This document shows, one piece after another, positions 1-10,108 of a DNA stretch of 64,000 bases. The DNA is from Anaspis maculata (lineage: Eukaryota; Arthropoda; Insecta; Coleoptera; Scraptiidae): positions 61,749,416-61,813,415 of the forward strand of contig OX421966.1 of NCBI GenBank assembly GCA_949128115.1, given 5' to 3'. The stretch's first letter is position 1. Each line of letters starts with the position of its first letter. A model generated the notes under the pieces. It did no database searches. It was not told the origin of the DNA and saw only the letters and a program-made list of their open reading frames with translations. The translations under genes and the position numbers were made by a program.

Positions 1-244
1 GGAGTTTTTTTAATTTTTCCGTATAGATTCTGCCAGGGCTGTTGCGCATTGACAGGAACGTACATAATAGCTGTATCAAATGTAGGTACCATGAAACAAA
101 TTAATCCCACCGGCCCTCAGAAGTGGTGAGGACCTAGACCTTTTGAGGGACCATGGCAAATCAAGCATGCTGTGACATTGCATTAAATGTTAAATGGCCC
201 AGAATGGTTCAAAATGCATCAATGACAAGTATCCGTTGCGTTAA

Positions 245-373
245 TAGCTGTATTACACTACACAATTTCTTGTACAATCTGCCAAAATAGTGTCAAAAAA
301 CAATGAACTTGATTGTTGATTTGACAGATTGTTCAAGAAATTGTACAAAAAATTGTGTAGTGTAATACAGCTA
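245..373. mobile_element. Palindromic MITE, TA target
   Basis: The two ends are inverted copies of each other: GCTGTATTACACTACACAA on the left and its complement on the right, with pairing continuing inward over about 38 bp. A TA dinucleotide flanks each side, as expected for Tc1/mariner-type insertion. The interior is too short to code for anything. It is a non-autonomous element; the parent family is not identified. Confidence 0.8.
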
Positions 374-1148
374 TAAGATTGCCATTGTCACCAGTTTGTA
401 CCATCATGGGTATTTGTTTTACTGCTCAATTCTCACTCAATAAATCACAAAACAAACAAGAACTCTTTGAAGAAAAAAACTACGATCAGAAGTGCAAAAC
501 CCGAGGCAAAACCGTTTTGAGATATTGATATATGCTTCCCAGAAATGTGACCTAAATACAAGATTCTGCGACTTGTTTTCTTGAAACGGGATTTTGCTGA
601 AATCAGGTCTCTTTTGCACTTCTTTAATTGTCACCCTGTATGTCTCTCATGAAGTCAACAATCAGCCGGTTGAAGATGGCGTCTTGTAGTCAAAACATTG
701 CTTTATCGAACACCATAAAAATGTTCAGAATCGGGCAATTTTTTCTTAAGATATCCCCATTTTTACCGAGGCAGAATTCCGGGGTGGTCCACTTCAATTT
801 TGGCTCAGTTTAATTTTTGTCTAAATTTTGTGAGAGTCCGGGGCTGGAATCTAAACCTGATTAATTGTGCATTTGCTGCCAAAAACAAGATCATCTTGGG
901 AAAAAAAGGGATTTGTTTGAGGTCCTTGGTGTCATTCTCCTGATTATACATAAGAGAAGCTCATTTCTTACTAAATTGTATCTCCTGAATCAAAACCCCC
1001 TATCAAAATTTTGATATTAACACGTTTCAACTTGTTATGCAAGAGGAAACATGTTTTTTGGGGTCCTATTTTTGGCAACCTTCAATCTGGACCCGAATAT
1101 GTTCTCCAGAATTTCTAACTTGATAAACCACCATTTTTTCTGAGAAAC
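374..1148. other. No recognisable gene
   Basis: AT-rich sequence with only short shadow reading frames. I see no splice-supported exon, RNA gene or terminal repeats here. Confidence 0.5.
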
Positions 1149-1529
1149 AAGAAGTTTTCAGGAGCGGCGGTGGCCGAGTGGTTTTGGTGTTGCCGCGCCA
1201 AGCCAGTCGTGATCTACCGCGCGGGTTCGAATCCCGCCTCGTCCATGGATATTTTGTGTTGTCCGATTGTTCCAAAAATTGTTCCGACCTTACTATGCCA
1301 TATCTGCACCTGTCTGACTACAGCGGTTACAGAAAAAATGGATTTCTGACTACAGAGTTGAGTGCTATCAGAGTACTGAGGCCTCACATAGTTAACAGTA
1401 GGCAATTCAAGTAGAATTAAAACGTGTACCAAAAACCCACTGAATGTCCCGTCGACGCTAATAACCTCGTAGTTGATGCGTCGTAAAACATTCAAAAAAA
1501 AAAAAAAAAAAAAAAAGAAGTTTTCAGGA
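1149..1529 (+). mobile_element. tRNA-derived SINE with target-site duplication
   Basis: The head has a pol III A box (TGGCCGAGTGG, 1171-1181) and a B box (GGTTCGAATCC, 1223-1233) within a tRNA-like T arm. The acceptor and anticodon stems do not pair well, so this is not a working tRNA. A non-tRNA body follows and ends in a poly-A run of about 22 bases before 1516. The 15-bp direct repeat AAGAAGTTTTCAGGA lies at 1149-1163 and again at 1515-1529, which is the target-site duplication of LINE-type retroposition. The head resembles class II (Ser/Leu-like) tRNAs, but the isotype cannot be assigned. Confidence 0.88.
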
Positions 1530-1639
1530 AAAAAAAAGCTCAACAAAAGTGGCGATTTCTTTATTGATGATTATACATACAGAGTATGTTCACACACGTC
1601 ACAAACAAGCAAAAAATGTAAAACACCGCAATACATCAA

Positions 1640-1775
1640 ATGTATCACAACAGAACATCACAAGACATGAATTCATCTAATGTATAAAATGCATTTACAA
1701 TAAGAAAATTTTTAATTTCGGTCTTGAACTTTTCACGATTATGCGTCCGGGTTGAGGATGGTAGTTTATTTATTT
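1640..1775 (-). pseudogene. LINE reverse-transcriptase ORF, extreme C-terminus (split part 2)
   Basis: On the minus strand this reads a peptide with INKLPSS followed by a basic, helical tail ending near 1645. It is the normal continuation of the peptide that stops at 4112 (ending GVGYYGIK), because non-LTR retrotransposon ORF2 proteins often end with YYG, then NxLP, then a K/F-rich helix. The two halves are separated by the foldback element at 1776-4111. The remaining upstream LINE sequence is absent. Confidence 0.72.
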
Positions 1776-2734
1776 GGACCCCGCACGTTTTATATGAAAA
1801 AGTGGTTTCGGTGAATTTGGCTAAATTTTTTATATGTTGTAGATCTTGATTCAAGAAATATATTCCTGAAAAATTGGACCCCTCCTATGAACAGTTTTTC
1901 CCCTACACCCCTAATAAGGCCAAAATTAGGAATAGTCTAAAAAATTTTGAAACTCATGAAACTGGTCCAAATCAAACTCGTGATCATGGGAAAAATAATT
2001 GGAAAAATCCAAGTTATGAATTGGGGTAGTTATCAAGGGGGTTGGGGGTCGAAATTGAGAAAATAAATCAAAATTCCGAATTTTTTTATTTTTATAAAAT
2101 CTGAACAGAATAATAATGGAGAAATAATTTTGGAAAACCTAAATCAATTAATTGGGTGTTATTCTAAAGAGGGCTGGGGGTCAAAATCAAGGGAACGGAG
2201 TAACATTCCGAAACTTGCGATTCCCATTATTGAGAAAATAATTCAAAAAAATCTAAACCAATGAGTTCTGGTGTCATTGAGGAAGTAGAGGGTCGAAATC
2301 AGGACAACAATGAAATTCTGGACCTTACAGTCCATCTTAAAATTGATCTGGGTGAATGAAAAAATGATAATAAAACCAATCTGCATAAGGATTGAGTTCT
2401 TCATTTCTCGACCATCCCTTTTCCCACCTACCATAATATCTGCCTACAACCATGTCCTAGTCCAAATAAGAATTTGTCTCAAGCATTTTAAAATTCATGA
2501 AACTGGCTCACATTAAGTTTAAGAATAAAAAATATAAGATGTGGATTGGAGTAATTATCGAGGGGGCGGAGGTCGAAATCGAGTAAAGGAATTGGCATTC
2601 CAGGAATAGGGTAATGGAGAAATAATTTAAAAAAATCTGAATCAATAAATTGAGATGGTTATCTACTGAGGGGACAGTGGTCAAAATCTAGAAAAAAGAA
2701 GAAATTCCGAAACTTTGAATTCATAATGTAGGGG

Positions 2735-3243
2735 TAGGGTCCTTCAGTGAGAGTGATAGAACTTCAAATTGGAATTAAACAAATTAACAAAGAACAGTTT
2801 TTGACATTATATGTGGAAAATAACATCTAGTAAATGGCCTCCTCGACTTTGTCTAACGGCGGGCAGACGGGAAATCCAATTTGTAATGACTTTCTGGCAG
2901 ATATCGGGCTCTATTTCAGTAATAACACGCACAATATTGTCCCTCAAAGCTTAAATGGTTCTAGGCTTGTTCTTGTATACCAGGAACTTCACATAACCCC
3001 ACAGAAAAAAGTCCAGGGACGTAATATCGCAAGATCTCGCTGGCCAATTGAAATCACCATTCCGCGAAATTGTTCTTCCTTGGAAGTTTTCGGCCAACAA
3101 GTCTCAAGGTTTCTCCTGCTGTGTGGCTCGTAGCCCCGTCTTGTTGGAATAAGATGATTTTGTAAGATATACTGAGTATTTATGTCAAAAAATGACAGTA
3201 AAATCTTATCAAAGTTCTATCACTCTTATTGAAAGACCCTTTA
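2735..3243 (-). mobile_element. Internally deleted Tc1/mariner-like element nested in the foldback element
   Basis: The inverted ends run from the TA at 2735 (GGGTCCTTCAGTGAGAGTG, then ATAGAACTT) to the TA at 3243 (AAGTTCTATCACTC, then ACCCTTTA). Between them, on the minus strand, is the C-terminal half of a DDE transposase. The element is about 509 bp, far below the 1.3 kb or more expected of a complete copy, so the N-terminal half was lost. Confidence 0.75.
2822..3176 (-). pseudogene. Tc1/mariner-type transposase C-terminal fragment
   Basis: Minus-strand translation gives LFQQDGATSHTA, which carries the second catalytic Asp. After one frameshift it gives GDFNWPARSCDITSLDFF, where the Asp of SLDFF is the third catalytic position, then FLWGYVKF and a terminal helical region. 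There is at least one in-frame stop (after KPRTI) and one frameshift, so no active protein is made. The first catalytic Asp and the helix-turn-helix DNA-binding half are missing. The subfamily differs from the intact mariner at 8.8 kb. Confidence 0.85.
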
Positions 3244-4111
3244 GAACTGAAAATTCAGATTTGAAAAATTGAGCCTTACTTCCAATATCGATCTATTTTT
3301 GGAATCTCATTGAATCAACCAATGACCAAAAGCAGGATTCATGTTTATTTAAAAAAAGATAGTCCAGTCAATTTTTTTTGACACAAGCTATATGATGGAC
3401 ATCACACAGAACCGTGGAGAGCTTCTCGAGAACTGTAATTAATAATGCTGTTGCAAGTAGTCTCGATTCCAGAACTCAGTCCTTATTCACATTGGTTGTA
3501 TTATCATTTTGTCATTCGCCCAGATCTTCCTAGATGAACTGGAAGTTCCAGAACTCCACTGTTTTCTCAAGTTTGACCCTCTACCCCCTTAATAACACCT
3601 GAATTCATTGGTTTAGATTTTTTTGAGCAATTTCCCCATTGCTCGTAAAATCATATATTATGGGAACCGCAAATTCTATAATTTCACTGCGTTTTCTTGA
3701 TTTCGACCACCAGCCCCCTTTAGAATAGCCCTCAATTGATTGATTTAGATTTTCCAAAATTATTTCTCGATTATTATTCAGTTCAGATTTTATAAGAATG
3801 GAAAAATTCGGAATTTCAATTTATTTTCTCAATTTCGATCCCCAACCCCTTTGATTACTACCTCAATTCACAACTTGGATTTTTTTAATTATTATTCCCA
3901 TGATCACGAGTTTGATTTGAACCAGTTTCATGAATTTCAAAAAATTTGAGACTATTCCTAATTTTGGCCTTATTAGGGGTGTAGGGGAAAAGCTGTTCAT
4001 AGGAGGGGTCCAATTTTTCAGGAATATATTTCTTGAATCAAGATCTACAACATATAAAAAATTTAGCCAAATTCACCGAAACCACTTTTTCATAGAAAAC
4101 GTGCGGGGTCC

Positions 4112-4450
4112 TTTAATTCCATAATAACCAACACCGTCCCGGGTCTTGGTCAACCTCAAAAATCTCGAATCGATGTCATCATGGTTTCTGATATCATACC
4201 GGTGAGTCTGTCCTCGGCACACGCTACTGTTCAATGAATGGTCCCTCATGTAAAGCAAACACTCTAAAATGAACATCGACGGCAAAGTCAGAATGCGCAG
4301 CCTGCGGAAGGCCGATCTGCAGTCGTCACGGTAGCCAATACCGGCGACCACACGTACAGCCCTTCTTTGCAAGGCAAACACTGATGAGGCTTTCGAGATG
4401 TTTTCCAAAGTTTCAAATCCAAATATCTCGAAAACGAAGCCGCTAATCAA
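4112..4450 (-). pseudogene. LINE reverse-transcriptase ORF, C-terminal fragment (split part 1)
   Basis: The minus-strand frame encodes about 112 residues: an LQRRAVRVVAG motif, then RDDCRSAFRRLRILTLPS, ECLLYMRD, and HRYDIRNHDDI, ending RLTKTRDGVGYYGIK. This order is characteristic of the region after the reverse-transcriptase domain of non-LTR retrotransposons. The final residues before 4073 come from the foldback element, so the reading frame is artificially extended there. Its true continuation is at 1640-1775. Confidence 0.82.
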
Positions 4451-5640
4451 AATTTTGCAAAAGTAGCTTTTCTTTCCAAATCGAACGTAGAATCTAAAAA
4501 TAAGAACAATTTGGAAAACTAGTCAGGCTTTTTTTTAAACACGTTGTTATTATTCGATGAAGACTTATTTCAAATTTTGAACAAAATCGGTTAAACGGTT
4601 CAAAAGTTGGGTTGAAAAATTGATTTTAAAAAGTCAACCTGAACAGTGAACACCCTGTAACTTCTTAACGAAACATTTTAGGACATCGGAGTTATATTTT
4701 TTCTGGTCCATTTTCGATGAGGAATCTCCCCTAGGAGTTTGTAACCGTAATTGCGAAACACCCTGTATAATGCAAGAAGATCCGTCGTGGGTTCGAACGC
4801 CAGTTTCCTATCAGTGGCTTCGTCTGATGGATAAAGTGCATTTTCACAAGGACGGTTTCGCTTAAACGGGCCACGAAGCGGGCCCGGCGGAAGCTAGTAC
4901 TAAATAACACAGTGTAAGTCACGTCAAGTCAAGTATTTTCCATCAAACGGTCAAAATTACATGAAAACTTATTTTTTGCACTGCCTATAATGAATGCGTT
5001 ATTTTATGACCTCAAAACAGAGCCTAAAGTGACTCTTTTTAGCCCTTGGGCAGAAAAGTCGTCATGGCAACGAGCGCTTTTTGAAATTTGATCCGTCAGA
5101 GGAGACGTCAACTTTTATTTTGACGTAACTACTTGATGCGATGCAAAATAGACATTCAATTGGTAGGGAACACGAAAGACTACTAAACAGGGAGCTAATG
5201 CCTCAAAACTTACGTCATAAGGTACATGATTTTATAGTACAAGAAAGATTGATTTCAACCTCGGAAAAAATATGGACGTCCTGAAAATTTGATATTTCGT
5301 TCAGAATTGAGTGCTCTACAACATATCCAAAATCGCCAAAAATCGCACCCGGGGGTTTCGAGTTATTGGAGGGGGAGTAAAAAATTGAGTAAACATTATT
5401 CTCGTTTTCTTCATCCTTGGCCTTCAAAGTCGGATGATTTTTTTTTTATACCTACAACCTCGCCTACAATTAATTTGTCCAGCAGTTTATAGAAGCAGTT
5501 GTCACGGGCTTCACTAGCAATGAAATCTAGGCAGTCCATGTCGAAGTATTTTCAAGTATTCCCAGTATTTCCAAGTATTTCATACTTGAGAACCATAGTA
5601 TTTTACGGAAAATATACAGTGATTTCCACTGGTGGTTGCC
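4451..5640. other. Unclassified intergenic sequence with repeat fragments
   Basis: No gene is supported. Two copies of the repeat terminus ACACCCTGTA (about 4650 and 4762) suggest the ends of elements whose other ends I cannot find. A B-box-like GGGTTCGAACGCC near 4790 has no convincing A box. The stretch at 4415-4500 resembles 47465-47550 (ATCTCGRAAACGAA...TAATCAAAATTT), so it is a dispersed repeat. Confidence 0.5.
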
Positions 5641-6330
5641 CCCTCGATTTGACAGCTGCGTGATTTTTAAAAACTGTCAAAATCTGACGTTTCTGAAAAG
5701 GACAAGTGATGTGTCGTTTTCTACTGAAGTAATTTTGAAAATGTTTGAACTTGACAGCTACATATCACTTGGTCTAATGTCAAAAAAATTGACGTATTTT
5801 TGACACAGAGTTTTGCAAAACTGACGTGTTATAAAAATTACAACCAGAATCGTACTGGGCGTATCCACTGTGGAAAGAAATGATGCCCGACTTGATGTTT
5901 TCAAAATTCAATCAAAAATTGATTTGACAGTAGGTAGAGTCACTTTTCCAGAAAACTGTCAAAATTCGACGTTTCTGAAAACGGCAAGTGGGGTATCGTT
6001 TCCTGCTAGAACGAACACGAGCAATGCGGTTCAGTGATCGGTTTTTATGTCACGCGGTTCTTGCGACCCGAAAAGCAAAGAATTTTCCAGTAATTTTCAC
6101 TTTTCATACAAAAAATCAACATCATAAAGTCCGTGTCTTAATCAGCAAAAAATGTTTTTGCTATTTTCAAAAATTTGAGAATTGGGCAGCGTTGTTATTT
6201 TTTGAAAATTGTTAAAATCTTGACGTTTTGAAAATGGCCAGGGGGGTATCGTTCTCTACCAAACCAAGCACGGGCAATCTGATTCTGATATCATTCATCA
6301 TGTCCCGAAAGTTACAGTAACGTATCATTG
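5640..6330. repeat. Degenerate repeat family B, about 3 units
   Basis: Three diverged units spaced about 270 bp apart share GTRTCGTTTYCTRCT (near 5712, 5990 and 6248), preceded by TGACGTTTCTGAAAA-like sequence and followed by CACGAGCAATGC-like sequence. The same family makes up most of 18.1-19.1 kb and 20.5-24.1 kb. Confidence 0.7.
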
Positions 6331-6361
6331 TTATTACAGCTTGAGTGTTCAGTTCATACCT

Positions 6362-6490
6362 GGGGCCCTATTTTTGGAATCGGGGAACAGATCATCAGGT
6401 GATGTTGCCTAGGTGACAGCCAATCACTGCCCTGGTTGCCTAGCAACTTCGCATAGGAACGGATCACACGTCTCCCGAAAATAGGGCCCC
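6362..6490. mobile_element. Small MITE with GGGGCCCTATTTT ends
   Basis: GGGGCCCTATTTT at 6362 and AAAATAGGGCCCC ending at 6490 are exact inverted copies over 13 bp. The 129-bp element has no coding capacity. Its right end lies 14 bp before the likely splice acceptor of the next exon. Confidence 0.75.
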
Positions 6491-6504
6491 TGGAGTTGTT
6501 ACAG

Positions 6505-6925
6505 TTCTCCTAAAATTAAAACGGGAAACTTGAGGAATATATCGATTGATAGACCTCACCGATTCGTTATTATTTATGAATTTACAGAGGAAGCCATCAA
6601 GAACGATTTGGAATACTCTCGACGTGTCGAGAAGGAGTTCAGAGAGAATTTGCGAGATGGGAAAATCAAACGGTACAGGCAAGTGATCCACCTGTCACCG
6701 CTGGGGCAATCTCGCACCCTTTCCGTGGTAGACTACGTCGCTCTCCTGCAGGAAACGGCAGATGCGTTGGTTGCAGAATTGAAAAGAGACCGCAACGTGG
6801 ATGAAATACACGCCTGCCATGGGTTTCTCACCCAGTGTCTGGTGAGGACGACCACCCGAGACGTAAACTTGAGGCCGTACGAAGTCGACTGTATATGCCA
6901 TATCCGGCAATTTCTGGAGATCTAA
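6505..6925 (+). CDS. Terminal exon of an unrecognised protein gene
   Basis: I do not recognise this protein. The frame is open from just after a TAG at 6482 to the TAA at 6923-6925 and encodes about 140 residues with balanced, protein-like composition. It is rich in charged helix (residues such as EEAIKNDLEYSRRVEKEF, then a LLQETADALVAELKRD segment) and has three late cysteines. It lacks a convincing ATG, so I read it as a last exon that begins after the acceptor GTTACAG at 6498-6504. A poly(A) signal follows at 7034. The upstream exons are not visible, and the region directly before it is a MITE and repeat family B. No signal peptide or membrane segment is seen. The function is unknown. Confidence 0.5.
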
Positions 6926-7033
6926 GCGCGCAATGTATTTTATTTCCTGTATTTTAATGTGTAATTTAGTTAGTGTATTCATGTGTTGAGTGAGTCATAT
7001 GTCATAATTTTCTTGTTTATATACAAAGTGACG

Positions 7034-7039
7034 AATAAA
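7034..7039 (+). terminator. Poly(A) signal AATAAA
   Basis: A canonical AATAAA 109 bases past the stop codon of the exon ending at 6925, followed by GT-rich sequence (AGTGTGAGTATTTT). It supports a 3' end for that transcript. Confidence 0.5.
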
Positions 7040-7109
7040 GTGTGAGTATTTTCTGATGCCATAGTAATTGGTTGGATTATTATTTTGAAACTGTGCTTTT
7101 GTGAGGAGG

Positions 7110-7215
7110 GCGTAGCGTGTAGTAGGCCGCTCCAGTCGGGTGAAAACTTGACCACAGCAACGCTGGCCGCTGCCAAGATTTGGATGGGAGACTTGGGAGA
7201 TAGGCGTCTTTCATG
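7110..7215 (+). other. 5S rRNA-like sequence (pseudogene or SINE head)
   Basis: The order AGCAAC, GGCCGC, then TTGGATGGGAGAC followed by GGGAG resembles the second half of animal 5S rRNA, including its internal control region. The 5' half and the terminal pairing stem are not convincing, and AT-rich sequence follows. It could be a degenerate 5S pseudogene or the head of a 5S-derived SINE. Chance or convergent similarity is not excluded. Confidence 0.35.
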
Positions 7216-7404
7216 TGATTCGAAACCGGTCTGAAACTCCTCCTCGGGTGATCATAGGCAAACCCCCCGAATATACATCAGCCGGCTATACGGCAATGTG
7301 TAGGAGGAAAACCGGAAGCGTGGTCGGGAGGCTGACGAAGTCAGGAACGTACCGGCACAGGGAGCGTGGATGTATCGGACATCCGCACCTGCGGTTCGGG
7401 GATC

Positions 7405-8112
7405 TGTTGAAAATTCCAAATGGAAAGATAAAAAAAAAATCCATTTGGAATTCATTTGGAATGTGAAATCGGAATTCCACACCGAAACCAATGGGATTTA
7501 TGATGGTTTTCCAAATGGGTTTAAATGACGATGACTTGGAATTCCACATGGAATGTAAATTGTTTACAGTTCAACTGGAATTCCAAACAGAGAAGTGAAC
7601 TGCCAAATGGTTTTCCAAATTGATTTTATGGAAGATTTATTTGGAATTCCACTTGGGAATCTGCATGGATCACAGCCCAATTGGAATTCCAAATGAATGG
7701 TCCAGCACAAGCGAAAACCATGGGAAAACGGAGTGACACAAACACGGTATTCTATGACAAACACTCTCCACGACCCACGTGTCAACACAACATAAACTGG
7801 GCGACCCGCGAGCCAAGCACGAAAACCCTAATTCAAGAACGCGGGAAATTTGAAATAAAAAAATGGGACAAAACGAGTTTAGCTTTATTTTAACAGCTCA
7901 GCTAGGTAGAACAGTAAAATGGAAATTTTACTTTCTTGTATCGTTAATGATGTGTATCTACTTGATGGGTAACTGAGGAAAACTTTATTTAAACTCCTCT
8001 ACACTCACATTTATGCGTGGTTTTCCGAATGGCAATCATCAAAGATTCAACTGGAAATCCAAATGATGATCTGTTACCTGATTCACAAATCATTTGGAAT
8101 TCCAATGACGCT
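7405..8112. repeat. Cluster of GGAATTCC palindromes
   Basis: At least seven copies of a short palindrome around (A/T)TGGAATTCCA(A/T) occur here, at about 7448, 7479, 7538, 7574, 7649, 7680 and 8096. Half-sites such as CCAAATGG lie between them. Spacing is irregular. The same motif returns at 10.5-10.8 kb, on the far side of the mariner insertion. Confidence 0.7.
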
Positions 8113-8342
8113 TATTTATTATTTTCATTACAATTGACTTATTTTTTATAAAAGATTGTTTATACTCCCCTGGAACGTATAGGTATAGGTATTATAGGTT
8201 TATAGGTATCTAAGAGAACTCTCGGGAAAACATAATAACAAAACTCCTCTACTCTTTCACGTTGAAAGTTGTGTTACGTTACGTATAGGATCGCCGATTC
8301 GCCCTATCAGGTGTAAAGTAATAAATAAAAGCGAAAACTTAC

Positions 8343-8517
8343 CACCGGTCAAAAGCACCATGGCTTTATAAATAGACTTGGTGCCGTCCTCCTCCACCCA
8401 CTCGATTTTAAATTTCTTTTTTGCCACTTTGTCCGGATTGAAATTAATGATGGTTTTCGTCGACACCACCGCAGTGGTATTGTCAAAAAGAAACTTTACC
8501 AAGGCAAAGTTTGCCAT
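8343..8517 (-). CDS. First coding exon of an unknown gene
   Basis: The minus-strand ATG at 8517 opens a 58-codon frame starting MANFALVKFLFDNTTAVV and ending in LTG, where GGTG is followed by a perfect donor GTAAGT (8342-8337). It is rich in Lys, Phe and Val, and includes KFKIEWVEEDGTKSIYKA, which looks like a small beta-rich module. I did not find the next exon downstream (lower coordinates). It resembles the short N-terminal modules of some arthropod BEN-domain proteins, but this rests on pattern only and I do not name it. The transcription start would lie above 8530, between it and the mariner insertion. Confidence 0.5.
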
Positions 8518-8797
8518 TTTGCAACACAATATACCTTATACCACTTATTCACACAGCATCACACATTCACACAGCAGACCAGGAAGTCGATTGAAGTGGT
8601 TGAACATCACCAGTGATAATAATAGGACTAATACCTAACCTAATAAGAGCGTTCATAAATTAAATGGGTCAAGGGCGGCTGTGAGTTTGAAAACGTCTGT
8701 CGGAACTAGCATCGTTCATTTTATGTCATAATTTTTTGATTGTTGTAATATTTGTCAAACCTGTCAAATCAATCGCAGTTTTCGGAACGTTTTGAAT

Positions 8798-9880
8798 ATG
8801 GTTTTCACGGCAGGACACAAAACCTACATGATCGAGGCGTATTTTCGAACTGGTGTGCGAAGAAATGAAGTTTGGGAGTACAGCCAGCGTTTATGTTTGG
8901 AAGATTTCCAGCAGCACTTTCCGGATTTTGCTGTTGTACCAGATAAGTTCTTCAAATGTCTTGCACATTGCGTCAGTCTGTTCCGTGAAACTGGCTCTGT
9001 GACACACAAAAAAGGTGCTGGTAGGCCAACCGTTCGCACAGAAGAAGTTGTTGATGACGTTCGTGAGCGTATGGACCAAGAGCCCAAAAAACCTTTGCGA
9101 CATCTCGCTCAAGAAATTGGGCTCTCTCTAGGAACATGCCAGAAGATTGTCAAGAAGGACTTGGGCATGAAAGCATACAGGATGCAGTCATATCAAGCCC
9201 TGTTGCCGGCAGACCACCCCAGACGTCTCGCGTACTGCCAGTGGTTTGTGGATAATTTGATGGACGACAATCTGCTCAACTTGACTTTTTTTACTGACGA
9301 GGCGTGGTTCCATCTTTCGGGATACATCAACTCACAAAATATGCGGATGTGGAGCACTGATAATCCGCATATTTTTGTTGAATCACCTTTACATCCTCAG
9401 AAACTTGGTGTTTGGATGGCAGTTTCTCGCAGAAGAATAATCGGGCCTGTCTTTTTTAATTTCACCGTCAATGCTGAGAGATACAGAAACAACTTTCTGA
9501 CTGAATTTGTTCAACAGCTACACGATGATGAACTTCAGCATGGCTATTTCCAGCAGGACGGTGCAACAGCGCATACGACACGAGAAACTAAAGCTTTTCT
9601 CCGCGAGTATTTTGATGACTGGCTGATAAGCTTACGCACAGAAATTGAGTTTCCTCCCAGATCGCCCTGTTTGACCATTATGGACTATTTTGTGTTCCCT
9701 TACTTGAAAAACAGGATTTTCAGAACTCCTGTTGCAAATTTGCAAGAACTGCAACAACGAATTGTTGAAGAATGTGCAAACATAACGCCCTTAATGTTGC
9801 AAAATGCTTTTGATAGCATGAAAAGGCGCGTTAACTTGTGCATCGAACAAGGTGATGGACACTTCCAACAGTTGCTCTAA
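8798..9880 (+). CDS. Mariner-superfamily transposase, DD41D
   Basis: A 360-residue cut-and-paste transposase, acting in the nucleus on its own terminal repeats. The N-terminal 120 residues carry two helix-turn-helix regions joined by a GAGRPTVRT (GRPR-like) hook. The catalytic triad is visible as the Asp of FFTDEAWFH (about residue 167), the Asp of YFQQDGATAH (254) and the Asp of LTIMDYF (296). The last two are separated by 41 residues, the DD41D spacing. The usual SPDL before the third Asp reads SPCL, but that position is not catalytic. I chose the ATG at 8798. No stop or frameshift was seen, and the length is normal for the family. Confidence 0.93.
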   Translation: MVFTAGHKTYMIEAYFRTGVRRNEVWEYSQRLCLEDFQQHFPDFAVVPDKFFKCLAHCVSLFRETGSVTHKKGAGRPTVRTEEVVDDVRERMDQEPKKPLRHLAQEIGLSLGTCQKIVKKDLGMKAYRMQSYQALLPADHPRRLAYCQWFVDNLMDDNLLNLTFFTDEAWFHLSGYINSQNMRMWSTDNPHIFVESPLHPQKLGVWMAVSRRRIIGPVFFNFTVNAERYRNNFLTEFVQQLHDDELQHGYFQQDGATAHTTRETKAFLREYFDDWLISLRTEIEFPPRSPCLTIMDYFVFPYLKNRIFRTPVANLQELQQRIVEECANITPLMLQNAFDSMKRRVNLCIEQGDGHFQQLL

Positions 9881-9894
9881 ATTGTTTGTTCTTT

Positions 9895-9900
9895 AATAAA
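9895..9900 (+). terminator. Poly(A) signal of the transposase gene
   Basis: AATAAA 15 bases after the transposase stop codon, still inside the element. It is the likely 3' processing signal of the transposase mRNA. Confidence 0.6.
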
Positions 9901-10108
9901 CGTTAATAATTGGTATTCTCTTTTATTTGTTAACCTGCCGATTTACACAAACACGTGCCCTTATGAGAGATCGGATATCAATAACATGGGACGTGACTTG
10001 TCAAAGTTTGACAAATTTATTACAAAAGGAATAAGGATGACCCTAGTTTCGACAGACGTTTTTAAACTCACAGCCGCCCTTGACCCATTTAATTTATGAA
10101 CGGTATAA

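Larger units (their letters stand above)
1776..4111. mobile_element. Foldback-type element with long inverted arms
   Basis: It begins GGACCCCGCACGTTTT and ends with the complementary CGTGCGGGGTCC. The first 635 bases or so (to about 2410) match, in reverse complement, about 3470-4111. Each arm also contains an internal degenerate direct repeat of roughly 140 bp, recognisable by GGGGGTCRAAATY. The element sits inside the coding part of a LINE, whose two halves flank it. The flanks share only a short T-rich stretch (TTT or TTTA), so the target duplication is not certain. No gene of its own is visible apart from the nested Tc1-like remnant at 2735-3243. Confidence 0.82.
8646..10103 (+). mobile_element. 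Mariner-type DNA transposon, apparently complete
   Basis: The element is 1458 bp and is bounded by TA dinucleotides at 8644-8645 and 10104-10105. Terminal inverted repeats of about 55 bp run from GTTCATAAATTAAATGGG at 8651 to its complement ending at 10101, with GGCGGCTGTGAGTTT further in. The extreme ends differ by a few bases (AGAGC against CC). It holds one uninterrupted transposase frame and a poly(A) signal. It lies directly against a MITE on its right and inside the GGAATTCC repeat region, so it is a recent insertion relative to those. Confidence 0.93.

Noticed and set aside
1164..1246. Functional tRNA gene
   Set aside because: The T arm is good, but the acceptor and anticodon stems do not pair, and a body, poly-A and target duplication show it is a SINE head.
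2834..3133. 99-codon plus-strand frame
   Set aside because: It is antisense to a transposase fragment, which explains its openness.
4370..4410. Hammerhead ribozyme (CTGATGAG core)
   Set aside because: The second core segment GAAAC and the closing stems are absent, and the site lies in a LINE coding remnant.
4780..4870. tRNA or SINE from GGGTTCGAACGCC
   Set aside because: No A box or T-arm pairing at the right distance.
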